This document shows, piece by piece, positions 52,554-63,603 of a stretch of DNA of 64,000 bases. This DNA is from Streptomyces xanthii (GTDB taxonomy: Bacteria; Actinomycetota; Actinomycetes; Streptomycetales; Streptomycetaceae). The notes below the pieces were generated by a model. The model did not search any database. It saw only the letters and a list, made by a program, of their open reading frames with translations, and was not told the origin of the DNA. Position 1 is the stretch's first letter; every line of letters begins with the position of its first letter. Position numbers and translations under genes: made by a program. The DNA lies in the NCBI RefSeq assembly GCF_014621695.1, contig NZ_CP061281.1, positions 5,890,001 to 5,954,000 of the forward strand, in the 5' to 3' direction.

Positions 52554-53990
52554 ATGCGCCGAGCAAAAATCGTCTGCACCCTGGGCCCCGCCACCGACTC
52601 GTACGACCAGATCAAGGCACTCGTCGAAGCCGGCATGGACGTAGCCCGCTTCAACCTCAGCCACGGCACCTACGCCGAACACGAGGAGCGCTACCAGCGC
52701 GTGCGAAAGGCCTCCGACGAGACCGGCCGCAGCGTCGGCGTCCTCGCCGACCTTCAAGGCCCGAAGATCCGCCTCGGCCGCTTCAGCGAAGGACCCGTAC
52801 TCCTTGAACGCGGCGACGAGTTCACCATCACCGTCGAACCCGGCACCGAAGGCGACCGCCAGACCTGCGGCACCACCTACGACGGACTCGCCGCCGACGT
52901 CACCCCCGGCGAACGCATCCTCGTCGACGACGGCAAAGTCACCCTCGAAGTCACCCGCGTCGACGGCCCCCGCGTCCACACCACCGTCATCGAAGGCGGC
53001 ATGGTCTCCGACCACAAGGGCCTCAACCTCCCCGGCGTCGCCGTCAGCGTCCCCGCACTCAGCGAAAAAGACGAAGCAGACCTCCGCTGGGCCCTGCGCA
53101 CCGGCGCCGACATCATCGCCCTCTCCTTCGTCCGCACCGGCCGCGACATCGAAGACGTCCACCGCATCATGAACGAGGAAGGCCGCCACCTCCCCGTCAT
53201 CGCCAAAGTCGAAAAACCCCAGGCCGTCGAGAACATCGAGGACATCGTCGCCGCATTCGACGGCATCATGGTCGCCCGCGGCGACCTCGGCGTCGAAATG
53301 CCCCTCGAACAAGTCCCGATCGTCCAGAAGCGCGCCATCAAACTCGCCAAGCGCAACGCCAAACCCGTCATCGTCGCCACCCAGATGCTCGACTCGATGA
53401 TCGACAACTCCCGCCCCACCCGCGCCGAAGCCAGCGACGTCGCCAACGCCGTCATCGACGGCACCGACGCCGTCATGCTCTCCGGCGAGACCAGCGTCGG
53501 CAAATACCCCGTCGAAACCGTCGCCACCATGGGACGCATCGTCGAAGCCGCCGAAGAAGACATCCTCGCCAAGGGCCTCCCACCCCTCACCGAACGCAAC
53601 AAACCCCGCACCCAAGGCGGAGCCGTCGCCCGCGCCGCCGCCGAAATGGGCGACTTCCTCGGCGCCAAATTCCTCGTCGCGTTCACTCAGTCCGGCGACA
53701 CCGTCAAACGCCTCTCCCGCTACCGCTCACCCATCCCCCTCCTCGCCTTCACCCCCGACCCCGCCACCCGCTCCCAACTCAACCTCACCTGGGGCGTCGA
53801 AACCTTCCTCGGCCCCCACGTCGACTCCACCGACGCCATGGTCGCCCAAGTCGACGAAGAACTCCTCAAAATCGGCCGCTGCGCCAAGGGTGACACCGTC
53901 GTCATCACCGCCGGCTCCCCACCCGGCGTCCCCGGCTCCACCAACCTCGTCCGCGTCCACCACATCGGCGAGGACGACATCCCCAAGTAA
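52554..53990 (+). CDS. pyk: Pyruvate kinase
   Basis: This 478-residue glycolytic enzyme converts PEP and ADP to pyruvate and ATP. It has RRAKIVCTLGPATDSYDQIK at the start, ARFNLSHGTYAEHEERYQRV, MVARGDLGVEMPLEQVPIVQ (metal-binding Glu/Asp region) and TQMLDSMIDNSRPTRAEASD. Length and order of domains (barrel, beta-cap, C-terminal allosteric) are normal. ATG 52554 lies close after TAGGCT, a possible -10, so the transcript could be nearly leaderless. It also provides the pyruvate branch to which the HsaF product feeds. Confidence 0.97.
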   Translation: MRRAKIVCTLGPATDSYDQIKALVEAGMDVARFNLSHGTYAEHEERYQRVRKASDETGRSVGVLADLQGPKIRLGRFSEGPVLLERGDEFTITVEPGTEGDRQTCGTTYDGLAADVTPGERILVDDGKVTLEVTRVDGPRVHTTVIEGGMVSDHKGLNLPGVAVSVPALSEKDEADLRWALRTGADIIALSFVRTGRDIEDVHRIMNEEGRHLPVIAKVEKPQAVENIEDIVAAFDGIMVARGDLGVEMPLEQVPIVQKRAIKLAKRNAKPVIVATQMLDSMIDNSRPTRAEASDVANAVIDGTDAVMLSGETSVGKYPVETVATMGRIVEAAEEDILAKGLPPLTERNKPRTQGGAVARAAAEMGDFLGAKFLVAFTQSGDTVKRLSRYRSPIPLLAFTPDPATRSQLNLTWGVETFLGPHVDSTDAMVAQVDEELLKIGRCAKGDTVVITAGSPPGVPGSTNLVRVHHIGEDDIPK

Positions 53991-54003
53991 CACCCCGGGC
54001 CGC

Positions 54004-54032
54004 CCGGCGGTACGCCACCCACGTACCGCCGG
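54004..54032. terminator. Bidirectional terminator after pyk
   Basis: CCGGCGGTACG and CGTACCGCCGG pair perfectly across a seven-base loop in the 62-base gap between the convergent pyk and sulfatase genes. Confidence 0.8.
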
Positions 54033-54052
54033 ACGCCCCCAGGCCTACGGGC

Positions 54053-55957
54053 CTACGGGGTCACGATCGCGAAATCCTTGTCCGGCTTCCCCAACACACC
54101 CAGCAACTTCTGCAACAGCGACACATCCCCCCGCACCACGATGTCCCCGAGCCCCTTACCGGCCAACAACGCCAACAACTGCGCCTTCGACATCGTCAAC
54201 GTCACCCCCGCCGCCGGATCCGGCTCCCCACTGCTCCGATGCGTCAACGCCCCGTTCCGCAACGTCAGATGGTGCACCACACCCGAAGCCGGAAAACTCC
54301 AGTCCATCGACAGACGCAGATCCCACGCCTTCGGCCCATCCACCCGGATCGCCACCGAATCGATGAGCTGCTCCACACTCAACGCCGACAACATCGTCGG
54401 CCCCGCCGTCGACGACTCGCCGACCTGCACCCCCTCGGTCAACTCCAGCGCACCCGTCAAATAGAAGTTCCGCCACACGGCGTTCTCCGACCCGTGCCCC
54501 AACTTCGTATAAACAGCGGCCAATTCACGCTTCGCCCTGCCATTCCCCGGATCCGCGAACACCACATGGTTCAACAACGTCGCCGCGAACCGCAGATCCC
54601 CCTCCTTCGCGAACCGCCGCGCCTTCGCCACCGTCGCCGCACCACCACCCAACGCCTTCACATACCGCCGCGCCTCCTCCACCGGCGGGTGCTCCCACAA
54701 ATGCGCCGGATTCGCATCGAACCACCCCATGTACCGCTGATAGATCCCCTTCACGTTGTGACTCAACGACCCGTAATACCCACGATTCGCCCACCCCCGC
54801 AGCCCCGGCGGCAGCTCCAACTCCTCCGCGATCTCCCGCCCCGTCCTCCCCACATTGATCAACCGCAACGTCTGATCATGCAGATACGCGTACAAGTCCC
54901 GCTGCTGACGCAACAGTTCACCGATCTCCGCCCCACCCCACGTCGGCCAGTGATGCGACGCGAACGCCACATCCACCCGCCCCCCGCACCACTCCATCGA
55001 CTCACCCAGATACCGCGCCCACTCCCGCGCATCCCGCACCTGCGCACCCCGCAGCGTGATGATGTTGTGCATCGTGTGCGTCGCGTTCTCCGCCATGCAC
55101 ACCGCCCGCAGATCCGGGAACAGGAAGTTCATCTCCGCCGGCGCCTCCGTACCCGGCGTCATCTGGAACTCGACCCGCACCCCGTCGAACGACTCCACCT
55201 GCCCCGTCCGCGCGATACTCACCGTCGGCGGAATCAACCCCACCGTCCCCAGCGACACGCTCTGCCCCAGCCCACAACCGATCTGACCCCGCGCCGACTT
55301 CGGCAGATGCGCCCCGTACATGTACCCCGCGCGCCGCGTCATCGCCGTCCCCGCGTACACGTTCTCCGAGACCGCGTGCTCCAGAAACCCCTCCGGCGCC
55401 ACGACCGGCACGCCCCCGGCCCCGCCCGGCAGCACGCCGTACGCCCCACCGAAATGATCGACATGCGGATGCGTATAGATGAGCGCGACCACCTCGCGCT
55501 TGTTCTGGGGATCCCGGTGCTTGCGGTACAGCGCCAGCGCGGCGGCCGCGGTCTCCGCCGAGATCAGCGGATCGATCACGATGACCCCGGAGTCACCCTC
55601 CACGATCGTCATGTTCGACAGATCGAACCCCCGCACCTGATAAATCCGCTCCGCGACCTTGTACAGCCCGTGCTTCCTCACCAGCCGCGACTGCCGCCAC
55701 AGACTCGCGTCCGCGCTGCCCGGAGCCTTCTCAGCCTCCAGAAAGTCATACGCGTCGGCGTCCCACACGACCTTCCCGGCCGCGTCCTTGATCACGGCGG
55801 GACTGAGCGTTCCGATGAACCCCCGATCGGCATCGGCGAAGTCGGAGGGGTCGGAAGCGCCGCCCGCGGCGAACGCGGACGCCGGGTGCAGAGCGACGGC
55901 GGCAGCGGCGGCACCGGCTGCGGCGGCGACGAACTGACGCCGATTGATCGGGCTCAT
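54053..55957 (-). CDS. Metallo-beta-lactamase-fold alkylsulfatase, Tat-exported
   Basis: This 634-residue SdsA1-like sulfatase has a twin-arginine signal (NRRQFVAAAAGAAAAAVALH). The zinc motif is THPHVDHFGG, with further ligands in CMAENATHTMHNI and FASHHWPTWG. The alkylsulfatase dimerisation domain and a C-terminal SCP2-like domain (LTMSKAQLLALLAGKGLGDI) follow. It hydrolyses long-chain alkyl sulfate esters such as SDS to the alcohol. ATG 55957 with GGAGG upstream is chosen over 56017. Steroid or other sulfate esters are also conceivable but not indicated by sequence. Confidence 0.9.
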   Translation of the reverse strand: MSPINRRQFVAAAAGAAAAAVALHPASAFAAGGASDPSDFADADRGFIGTLSPAVIKDAAGKVVWDADAYDFLEAEKAPGSADASLWRQSRLVRKHGLYKVAERIYQVRGFDLSNMTIVEGDSGVIVIDPLISAETAAAALALYRKHRDPQNKREVVALIYTHPHVDHFGGAYGVLPGGAGGVPVVAPEGFLEHAVSENVYAGTAMTRRAGYMYGAHLPKSARGQIGCGLGQSVSLGTVGLIPPTVSIARTGQVESFDGVRVEFQMTPGTEAPAEMNFLFPDLRAVCMAENATHTMHNIITLRGAQVRDAREWARYLGESMEWCGGRVDVAFASHHWPTWGGAEIGELLRQQRDLYAYLHDQTLRLINVGRTGREIAEELELPPGLRGWANRGYYGSLSHNVKGIYQRYMGWFDANPAHLWEHPPVEEARRYVKALGGGAATVAKARRFAKEGDLRFAATLLNHVVFADPGNGRAKRELAAVYTKLGHGSENAVWRNFYLTGALELTEGVQVGESSTAGPTMLSALSVEQLIDSVAIRVDGPKAWDLRLSMDWSFPASGVVHHLTLRNGALTHRSSGEPDPAAGVTLTMSKAQLLALLAGKGLGDIVVRGDVSLLQKLLGVLGKPDKDFAIVTP

Positions 55958-56086
55958 GGGGACCTCCGGACGACGGCGGTACGTGGACAAGTGCAGCCGA
56001 AGATCGTCCGAGCGCATGCTCCCGTCAACCGTCTTGGGGCAGCTCCCATCGCGCCGCGCGAGCGCTTGTGACCTGTCACATTGCGC

Positions 56087-56875
56087 TCAGTATTTGGGCC
56101 CCACATGGATGTCCAGGAGATCGACGTCGGCCTTCCGGGCCACCGAGATGTTGTACGGGTTCCCGTGCCGGGTGCAGTGCGTCCAGGTCAGTCCGAGCGC
56201 GTCGAGCGTGTCCGTGAAGAGCTGGCGGATGCAGTCGGACTTGTTGGTGAAGAAGTACCGCGGGTACTCGTACCGCTTCCGCTCACCGCCGACGAGCCGA
56301 GTCGTCCAGTTCATGGTTCGGCAACCGTCGGAGTGGATCAGGCCCCGGACGAACTCCCAGGGGTACGCGTTCACGATCTCCTGCTGCCAGGGCTCGAGCG
56401 TGATCTTGCGGGTGTGCTTCATGCCCGGGCCGTGCTGGGGGAACAGGCAAGGAAGGTGTTTGGAGACGACCTTCAAGTCGTGGCAGCCGACCTTGCTGAC
56501 CTGGTTCACCCGGTTCTCGGGAAAGATTGCACGCATGGCCCGTTCCGTCTCGCGGGATACACCAGGCCAGGAGTCGGCGCACGTGATTCTGAGGGTGGGT
56601 GCGCGGTGCCCCGCGTAATGACTGATGTGCCCGTCGCCCAGGTACTGTCCGAGGAGATAGGCGTATCCGGCTAAATCCATGGGGCGACCATCGCACCTGG
56701 GACAGGTCGGCTTATGTGCCCCGGGGCATTCTCCGCGTCGAGCGCGGTCCTTGTGTTTCCATGCACCTACGGTGCCCGCCGGGATGTTGAGTTCCCGCGC
56801 CACGTCTGCGTTCTTGGCGCCGCCTCTAAGCAGGATCAACGCGCGCTGTCGTACCTCTGTGCTGTGGTAGTTCAT
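56087..56875 (-). CDS. Free-standing LAGLIDADG-type endonuclease-like protein with HTH
   Basis: This 262-residue protein has an N-terminal helix-turn-helix resembling transposase HTHs (RALILLRGGAKNADVARELN, residues 11-30). A CPRC knuckle (residues 58-61) follows, then LAGYAYLLGQYLGDGHI (residues 68-84, Asp81) and FVRGLIHSDGC (175-185, Asp183), two degenerate LAGLIDADG helices with their acidic residues. ATG 56875 is used; GTG 56881 is two codons upstream. No ribosome site is seen. It lies on the same strand as, and 87 bases past, the 3' end of tRNA-Leu. The DNA target and nuclease activity are unproven; a regulator using the same fold is possible. Confidence 0.75.
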   Translation of the reverse strand: MNYHSTEVRQRALILLRGGAKNADVARELNIPAGTVGAWKHKDRARRGECPGAHKPTCPRCDGRPMDLAGYAYLLGQYLGDGHISHYAGHRAPTLRITCADSWPGVSRETERAMRAIFPENRVNQVSKVGCHDLKVVSKHLPCLFPQHGPGMKHTRKITLEPWQQEIVNAYPWEFVRGLIHSDGCRTMNWTTRLVGGERKRYEYPRYFFTNKSDCIRQLFTDTLDALGLTWTHCTRHGNPYNISVARKADVDLLDIHVGPKY

Positions 56876-56915
56876 ATGCACACACTGCGTGACCGATTGT
56901 GACGCCGTGCAGCAA

Positions 56916-56951
56916 AAAGCGGATGTTCACGAGAATGTGAACATCCGCTTT
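56916..56951 (-). terminator. Terminator of tRNA-Leu
   Basis: AAAGCGGATGTTCAC and GTGAACATCCGCTTT form a perfect 15-bp stem around GAGAAT. Read on the minus strand it is followed by TTTTTGC, a proper rho-independent tail, 11 bases after the tRNA 3' end. Confidence 0.92.
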
Positions 56952-56962
56952 GGTGCCATATG

Positions 56963-57045
56963 TGCCGGGTGCGGGATTCGAACCCGCACGCCCTTTCGGA
57001 CAGATTGGTTTGAGCAATCAGCGTCTGCCATTCCGCCAACCCGGC
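56963..57045 (-). tRNA. tRNA-Leu, anticodon CAA
   Basis: This 83-base gene on the minus strand folds as a class II tRNA. The acceptor stem is GCCGGGT/ACCCGGC with discriminator A. The anticodon arm is GATTG-CTCAAAC-CAATC, giving anticodon CAA (reads UUG). A long variable arm runs through TGTCCGAAAGGGCG, and the T arm is GCGGG-TTCGAAT-CCCGC. The CCA end is not encoded. Confidence 0.97.
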
Positions 57046-57143
57046 TGGCCAACCCGCGAGGAGTCTACCGGGTCACCGAGCAGCGCCGCAGCTAGGTAGG
57101 CTCTAGAGGCAGCCCCCAGCCTGCCCGAACAAGGAGCGCCCCC

Positions 57144-57800
57144 GTGACCGCCCCCGAGTCGCCCCAGCCTGTCGACGCCGTCGACGATGACCAGTCGCAC
57201 GTGCCGCCGCTGACGACGCGCGTCGTCATCGCCGAGGACGAGGCCCTGATCCGTCTCGATCTGAAAGAGATGCTCGAGGAAGAGGGCTACACCGTCGTGG
57301 GTGAGGCCGGTGACGGTGAGCAGGCCGTCGAGCTGGCCCGTGAGCACAAGCCGGATCTGGTGATCCTGGATGTGAAGATGCCGAAGCTGGACGGGATCAG
57401 CGCGGCGGAGAAGATCGCCGAGGAGTCGATCGCTCCGGTGCTCATGCTGACCGCGTTCTCGCAGCGGGACCTGGTCGAGCGGGCGCGGGACGCGGGTGCG
57501 ATGGCGTACCTGGTGAAGCCGTTCAGCAAGAGTGATGTCGTGCCGGCGATCGAGATGGCCGTGTCGCGGTTCACGGAGCTGAAGACGCTGGAGAAGGAGG
57601 TCGCGGACCTCACGCAGCGGCTGGAGACGCGGAAGCTGGTGGACCGGGCGAAGTCGGTGCTGCAGACGGAGTACGGGCTGACGGAGCCGGCGGCGTTCCG
57701 GTGGATTCAGAAGACGTCGATGGACCGGCGTCTTTCGATGCAGCAGGTCGCGGAGGCGGTCATTCAGGACGCCGAGGAGAAGAAGGCGGCCAAGGGTTAG
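57144..57800 (+). CDS. ANTAR-domain response regulator (PdtaR-like)
   Basis: This 218-residue two-domain regulator has a CheY-like receiver with acidic pocket EDE (residues 31-33), phospho-acceptor Asp76 in LVILDVKMPK, and Lys in YLVKPFSKSD. The C-terminal RNA-binding ANTAR domain is KLVDRAKSVLQTEYGLTEPA through MDRRLSMQQVAEAVI. ANTAR proteins antiterminate by binding paired hexaloop RNA hairpins. The GTG at 57144 follows AAGGAGC. It is convergent with the liv operon, and no kinase is adjacent. The match to mycobacterial PdtaR (Rv1626) in length and layout is close. Confidence 0.93.
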   Translation: MTAPESPQPVDAVDDDQSHVPPLTTRVVIAEDEALIRLDLKEMLEEEGYTVVGEAGDGEQAVELAREHKPDLVILDVKMPKLDGISAAEKIAEESIAPVLMLTAFSQRDLVERARDAGAMAYLVKPFSKSDVVPAIEMAVSRFTELKTLEKEVADLTQRLETRKLVDRAKSVLQTEYGLTEPAAFRWIQKTSMDRRLSMQQVAEAVIQDAEEKKAAKG

Positions 57801-57815
57801 CCGCCAGGACGTGAC

Positions 57816-57854
57816 GAAGGCCCGCGCCCCGGGATGACGGGGGTGCGGGCCTTC
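57816..57854. terminator. Bidirectional terminator between response regulator and livF
   Basis: GAAGGCCCGCGCCCC pairs with GGGGTGCGGGCCTTC (one mismatch) around GGGATGACG in the gap between convergent genes. Confidence 0.85.
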
Positions 57855-57866
57855 GCCGTGTGCGGG

Positions 57867-59469
<1,603 letters not shown>

Positions 59470-59473
<4 letters not shown>

Positions 59474-61269
59474 GCCCCCGCCTTGGTGGTGGCCGGTTCG
59501 TCGGGCAGCCGTTGTTCCGGTACGTCGAGTTGTCCGGTCTCGTGGAATTCGAGCTGGCGGCGGCGGTTGGCGATGATGCCCTCGGGGCGGAAGCGCATCA
59601 GGAGGACGAGGGCGACGCCGAAGGCGAGGAGCGACTTGTCCTGGAGGAAGACGAGCTTCTCGGGGAGGAGGTAGAGGAGTGCTGCGCCGAGGAGGGGTCC
59701 TGCGACGGTGCCCATGCCGCCGAGGACGACGGCGGCGAGGAGGAACGCGGAGTTTGGCGGGGTCGATCCGGCGAACTGGTAGGGGTTCGGGACGACGCTG
59801 TAGGTGACGTGGGCGCTGACGGTGCCGGCGAGGCCGGCGAGGGCGGCGCCGAGGGCGAACGCGACGAGTTTGACGCGGAAGCCGTTGATGCCCATGGCGG
59901 TGGCGGCGGTCTCGTCCTCGCGGATGGCGACCCAGCTGCGGCCGATGCGGGAGTCGGCGGCGCGGGTGTAGACGAGGACGACGATGGCCATGACGAGGAC
60001 CATGAGCAGGTAGTAGTTGGCGAAGCGGCCGAGGGTGAAGCCGGCGATGTCGTGGCTCTGGCCGAAGTCGATGCCGAGGAGGTTGAGGTCCGGGATCGAG
60101 GGGATGCCGTTGGGGCCGTTGGTGAGGTCGGGTCCGGAGTCGCCGTCCATGTTGTTGACGGCGATGCGGAAGATCTCTCCGAAGCCGAGGGTGACGATGG
60201 CGAGGTAGTCGCCGCGCAGTCGCAGGGTCGGGGCGCCGATGAGGACGCCGAAGACGAGGGATGCGGCGGCGCCGGTGAGGGCGGCGGCCCAGAAGGGGAA
60301 CTGGACGCCGGAGAAGGTGGAGAACTCGGAGCCGGAGACGAGGGCGGCGGTGTAGGCGCCGACGCCGAGGAAGGCGACGTATCCGAGGTCGAGGAGTCCG
60401 GCGAGGCCGACGACGATGTTGAGGCCGAGGGCGACGGTGCCGAAGATCAGGATGTTGACGCCGATGTTGGCGTAGTGGTCGTCGGTCTGGGTGAAGGGGA
60501 AGGCGATCGCGGCGGCGAAGCCCATGGCGAGCGTGAAGGCGCGGTTCTTGGCGGTGAGCCGGGAGACCACGTCGAGCAGGCCGGCGGTGTGGAGGGCCCA
60601 GATGGCGAAGACGGTGACGATGAGGAAGCCGATGAAGAGTTCGCCGTACTCGGTGTCGATGCCGTAGGTGAAGACGGTGAGGCCGACGATGGTGACGGCG
60701 GTGACGAGGACGCGCTGGATCCAGGGGCTGGGCAGTGCGATGGGGGTGAGGTGGTCGGGCTTGGCGAGGTAGCCGCGGAAGGTGTCCTTGGCGCTCTGGG
60801 TGCCGGCTCCCTGTTGGGGGAGGGCGAACGCGCCGAGGAGGGGCAGCAGGGAGGCGACGGCCGCGATCCAGCCACCGGGTTCGAGGTTGGCGAGTCCGCC
60901 GAGTTTGGCGGCGATCGCGATGACGGTGAACCAGGTGGTGCCGAAGGCGCCGAGTGCGGCGAGTGCGGCGGGTGCGTTGTTGCCGTTGGCGCCGAGGGCG
61001 CGCAGGCCGGGGACGCCGTAGTGGCCGAGTCCGGTGAGGGCGGCGAGGATGCCGGCGACGAAGGTGAGCCACTGGAGGCCGCCGGGGTAGCCGGTGATGG
61101 TGAGGTCGCCGGGGAATTCGGCGGTCCAGGTCCAGGCGAGGAAGGCGGAGGCCGTGGTGGCGATGCCGCCGGCGAGGACGAGGGCGCGGGCGGCGCCGGC
61201 CGGGAGGGGGAGGAGCCCGCGGGTGGGGGCGTCCGTCTTGTTCATGGTGGTGTCCGTCATGGTGGTCAC
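59470..61269 (-). CDS. livM: Branched-chain amino-acid ABC transporter permease LivM, long form
   Basis: This 599-residue membrane protein's C-terminal ~330 residues are a standard LivM permease (GLNIVVGLAGLLDLGYVAFL, LRLRGDYLAIVTLGFGEIFR, IREDETAATAMGINGFRVKL). The first ~200 residues are an extra set of hydrophobic segments (ALVLAGGIATTASAFLAWTW, LQWLTFVAGILAALTGLGHY) not found in the enteric enzyme. GTG 61269 overlaps the livH stop; ATG 61260 is an alternative. It forms the channel with LivH. Confidence 0.92.
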
Positions 61270-62192
61270 GCCCTGTCCGCGACGCGTTCGCCCAGCAGGC
61301 CTTGTGGCCTGAAGAGGAGGACGAGGATGAGGAGGCCGAAGGCCCAGACGTTGGCCCAGGTGGAGCCGCCGAGCTGCTGCATGCCGGGGATGCCGTCGAT
61401 GTAGGCGGAGGCGAGGGTCTCGGCGATGCCGAGGACGAGTCCGCCGAGCATGGCGCCGTAGATGTTGCCGATGCCGCCGAGGACGGCTGCGGTGAAGGCC
61501 TTGAGGCCCATGAGGAAGCCCATGCGGTAGTCGATGGAGCCGTACTTGAACCCGTAGGCGATCGCGGCGACGGCGGCGAAGAAGCCGCCGATGGCGAAGG
61601 CGATCACGATGATGCGGTTCGTGTCGATGCCCATCAGCTGGGCGGTGTCCGGGTCCTGGGCGGTGGCCTGCATGGCGCGGCCGGTGCGGCTGCGGCGGAC
61701 GAAGAGGGCGAGTCCGGTCATGCAGAGGGCGGCGGCGATGATGAGGAAGAGGTCGCCGTCCCGGATGGTGATGCTGCCGAGGTCGTGGGAGCCGCCGATG
61801 TCGGGGAAGGTGCGGGGGCGGTCGGCCTTCGGGTAGAAGTTGCGGACCGCTTCCTGGAGGGCGAGGGAGAGGCCGATGGCGGTGATGAGGGGTGCCAGTC
61901 GGGGGGCTCCGCGCAGGGGTCTGTAGGCGAATCGTTCCGCTCCGACCGCGATCAGGATGGCGACGAGGCCGCCTCCGATCAGCATGGCGGGGAGCAGGAT
62001 CCACATCGAGGTGCCGGTGGGAAGGATCAGGGAGACCGTGAGCGCGCCGAACGCTCCGGTCATGAATATCTCGCCGTGCGCGAAGTTGATGAGCTGGACG
62101 ATGCCGTACACCATCGTGTAGCCGATGGCGATGAGCCCGTACATCGAGCCGAGGAGCAGCCCGTTGGCCAGCTGCTGCGGCAGGGTGTTCAC
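61266..62192 (-). CDS. livH: Branched-chain amino-acid ABC transporter permease LivH
   Basis: This 308-residue permease starts VNTLPQQLANGLLLGSMYGL at GTG 62192, with GGAGG nine bases upstream. It has TMVYGIVQLINFAHGEIFMT, the LivH signature, and GLKAFTAAVLGGIGNIYGAM, the EAA-like coupling loop. Frames extending to 62336 cross the hairpin after livK and are rejected. It is second in the operon, 163 bases after livK. Confidence 0.94.
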   Translation of the reverse strand: MNTLPQQLANGLLLGSMYGLIAIGYTMVYGIVQLINFAHGEIFMTGAFGALTVSLILPTGTSMWILLPAMLIGGGLVAILIAVGAERFAYRPLRGAPRLAPLITAIGLSLALQEAVRNFYPKADRPRTFPDIGGSHDLGSITIRDGDLFLIIAAALCMTGLALFVRRSRTGRAMQATAQDPDTAQLMGIDTNRIIVIAFAIGGFFAAVAAIAYGFKYGSIDYRMGFLMGLKAFTAAVLGGIGNIYGAMLGGLVLGIAETLASAYIDGIPGMQQLGGSTWANVWAFGLLILVLLFRPQGLLGERVADRA

Positions 62193-62253
62193 CGCATGGC
62201 CTCCATGTCGCTGGTGGTCGTGTGCACCCATGGGGTGCTGGGTGGGTGTGAGA

Positions 62254-62293
62254 ACGGGCCGCGCGGTCGGGGTCGTCCTGCCGCGCGGCCCGT
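62254..62293 (-). terminator. Hairpin between livK and livH
   Basis: ACGGGCCGCGCGG and CCGCGCGGCCCGT form a perfect 13-bp stem around a 14-base loop inside the operon, without a T-run. Such a hairpin after the binding-protein gene often limits read-through or protects the upstream mRNA, giving more LivK than permease. Confidence 0.7.
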
Positions 62294-62355
62294 GGTGGTG
62301 CTGGGGTCGTGGATCAGCCGGCCGGGGTCGGCTCACGAGGGTGGGCCGACCGGGG

Positions 62356-63603
62356 TCAGTTGCCCTCGTAGGTGCCGGTCTTGACGGCCTTCCACGCGCC
62401 CTTCTCGACCTGGTACACGGTCAGCTGCTTGTTGGTGGTGTCGCCGAACTCGTCGAAGGCGACCTTGCCGGTGATGCCGTCGAAGTTCGACTTCTGGACC
62501 TCTTCGACGACCTTGGAGCGGAGCTCGTCGCCGGAGGGCAGCTTGCCGCCGTTGGCCTCCTTGACGGCCTTGACCGCGTTGATGATGGCGGTGGTGGCGT
62601 CGTAGGAGTAGCCGCCGTAGGCGCCGTAGTCGCCCTTGTAGCCCTTGGCCTTGTACGTCTCGACGAAGGTCTTGGCGGCGGGCAGGGTGTCGACGGGGAC
62701 GCCGACGGAGGTGGACAGGTCGCCCTCGGCGGCCTTGCCGGCGGTCTCGATGTAGGTGGTGGCGAACATGCCGTCACCGCCGAACAGCGGGATCTTGACG
62801 CCGGCTTCCTTGAGCTGCTTGGTGATCAGCTGGGACTCGTCGTACTGGCCGCCGTAGTAGACGATGTCGGCCTTGGCGGCCTTGATGCGGGAGACGAGGG
62901 AGGCGAAGTCCTTGTCACCGGTGTTGATGTGGTCGGTGCCGACGGCCTTGCCGCCCGCCTTGACGAACTGCTCCTTGAAGATCTTGGCGAGGCCGGCGCC
63001 GTACGTCTGCTTGTCGTCGACGACGAAGGCCTTCTTCTTCTTGAGCGTGTTGTAGGCGTAGTCGGCCGCGAAGCCGCCCTGGAGGGCGTCGGTGGTGGCG
63101 GTGCGGAAGTACGTCTTGTAGGCGCGCTTCTTGGTGCCGCCCTGCCAGTCCTTGCCCTGGGTGAGGGAGGGGTCCGTGTTGGACGGCGAGATCTGCACCA
63201 TGTTGGCGGAGGCGAAGACCTGCTGCATCGACTGGGCGACGCCGGAGTTCAGCGGGCCGACGGCGCCGACGACGGACTTGTCGCCGACGAGCGCGGTGGC
63301 GTTCTGCTGGCCGGTGGCGGGCTGCGCCTTGTCGTCGAGGGCCTTCAGCTTGAAGGTGACGCCGTCGACGGTCTTCTTCTTGTTGGCGTCGTCGATGGCG
63401 ATCTGGGCGCCGTACTGGATGCCGAGGCCGGTCGTGGAGTTCTCGCCGGAGAGGGGGGCGTCGACACCGATGGTCAGCGTGGTGCCGCCGCTGTCGCCAC
63501 CCTTGTCGCCGCCTTCGTCGCGGGAACCGCAGGCGGTGAGGGTCAGTGCCCCGGTGGTGAGCACTGTGGTGAGTATGAGCAAAGAACGGTGTCGCACGAT
63601 CAT
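62356..63603 (-). CDS. livK: Branched-chain amino-acid binding lipoprotein LivK
   Basis: This 415-residue extracellular lipoprotein has signal peptide LLILTTVLTTGALTLTACGS with lipobox LTAC (lipidated Cys25) and a Gly/Asp-rich linker. A Leu/Ile/Val-binding Venus-flytrap domain follows: GVDAPLSGENSTTGLGIQYG, VVGAVGPLNSGVAQSMQQVF, YDATTAIINAVKAVKEANGG. It captures the amino acid for LivHM. ATG 63603 is first in the operon. Confidence 0.95.
   Translation of the reverse strand: MIVRHRSLLILTTVLTTGALTLTACGSRDEGGDKGGDSGGTTLTIGVDAPLSGENSTTGLGIQYGAQIAIDDANKKKTVDGVTFKLKALDDKAQPATGQQNATALVGDKSVVGAVGPLNSGVAQSMQQVFASANMVQISPSNTDPSLTQGKDWQGGTKKRAYKTYFRTATTDALQGGFAADYAYNTLKKKKAFVVDDKQTYGAGLAKIFKEQFVKAGGKAVGTDHINTGDKDFASLVSRIKAAKADIVYYGGQYDESQLITKQLKEAGVKIPLFGGDGMFATTYIETAGKAAEGDLSTSVGVPVDTLPAAKTFVETYKAKGYKGDYGAYGGYSYDATTAIINAVKAVKEANGGKLPSGDELRSKVVEEVQKSNFDGITGKVAFDEFGDTTNKQLTVYQVEKGAWKAVKTGTYEGN

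Noticed and set aside
56963..57045. tRNA-Leu as the attachment site of an integrated element
   Set aside because: No integrase, excisionase or duplicated tRNA 3' end is seen within the window; only the endonuclease-like gene is adjacent.
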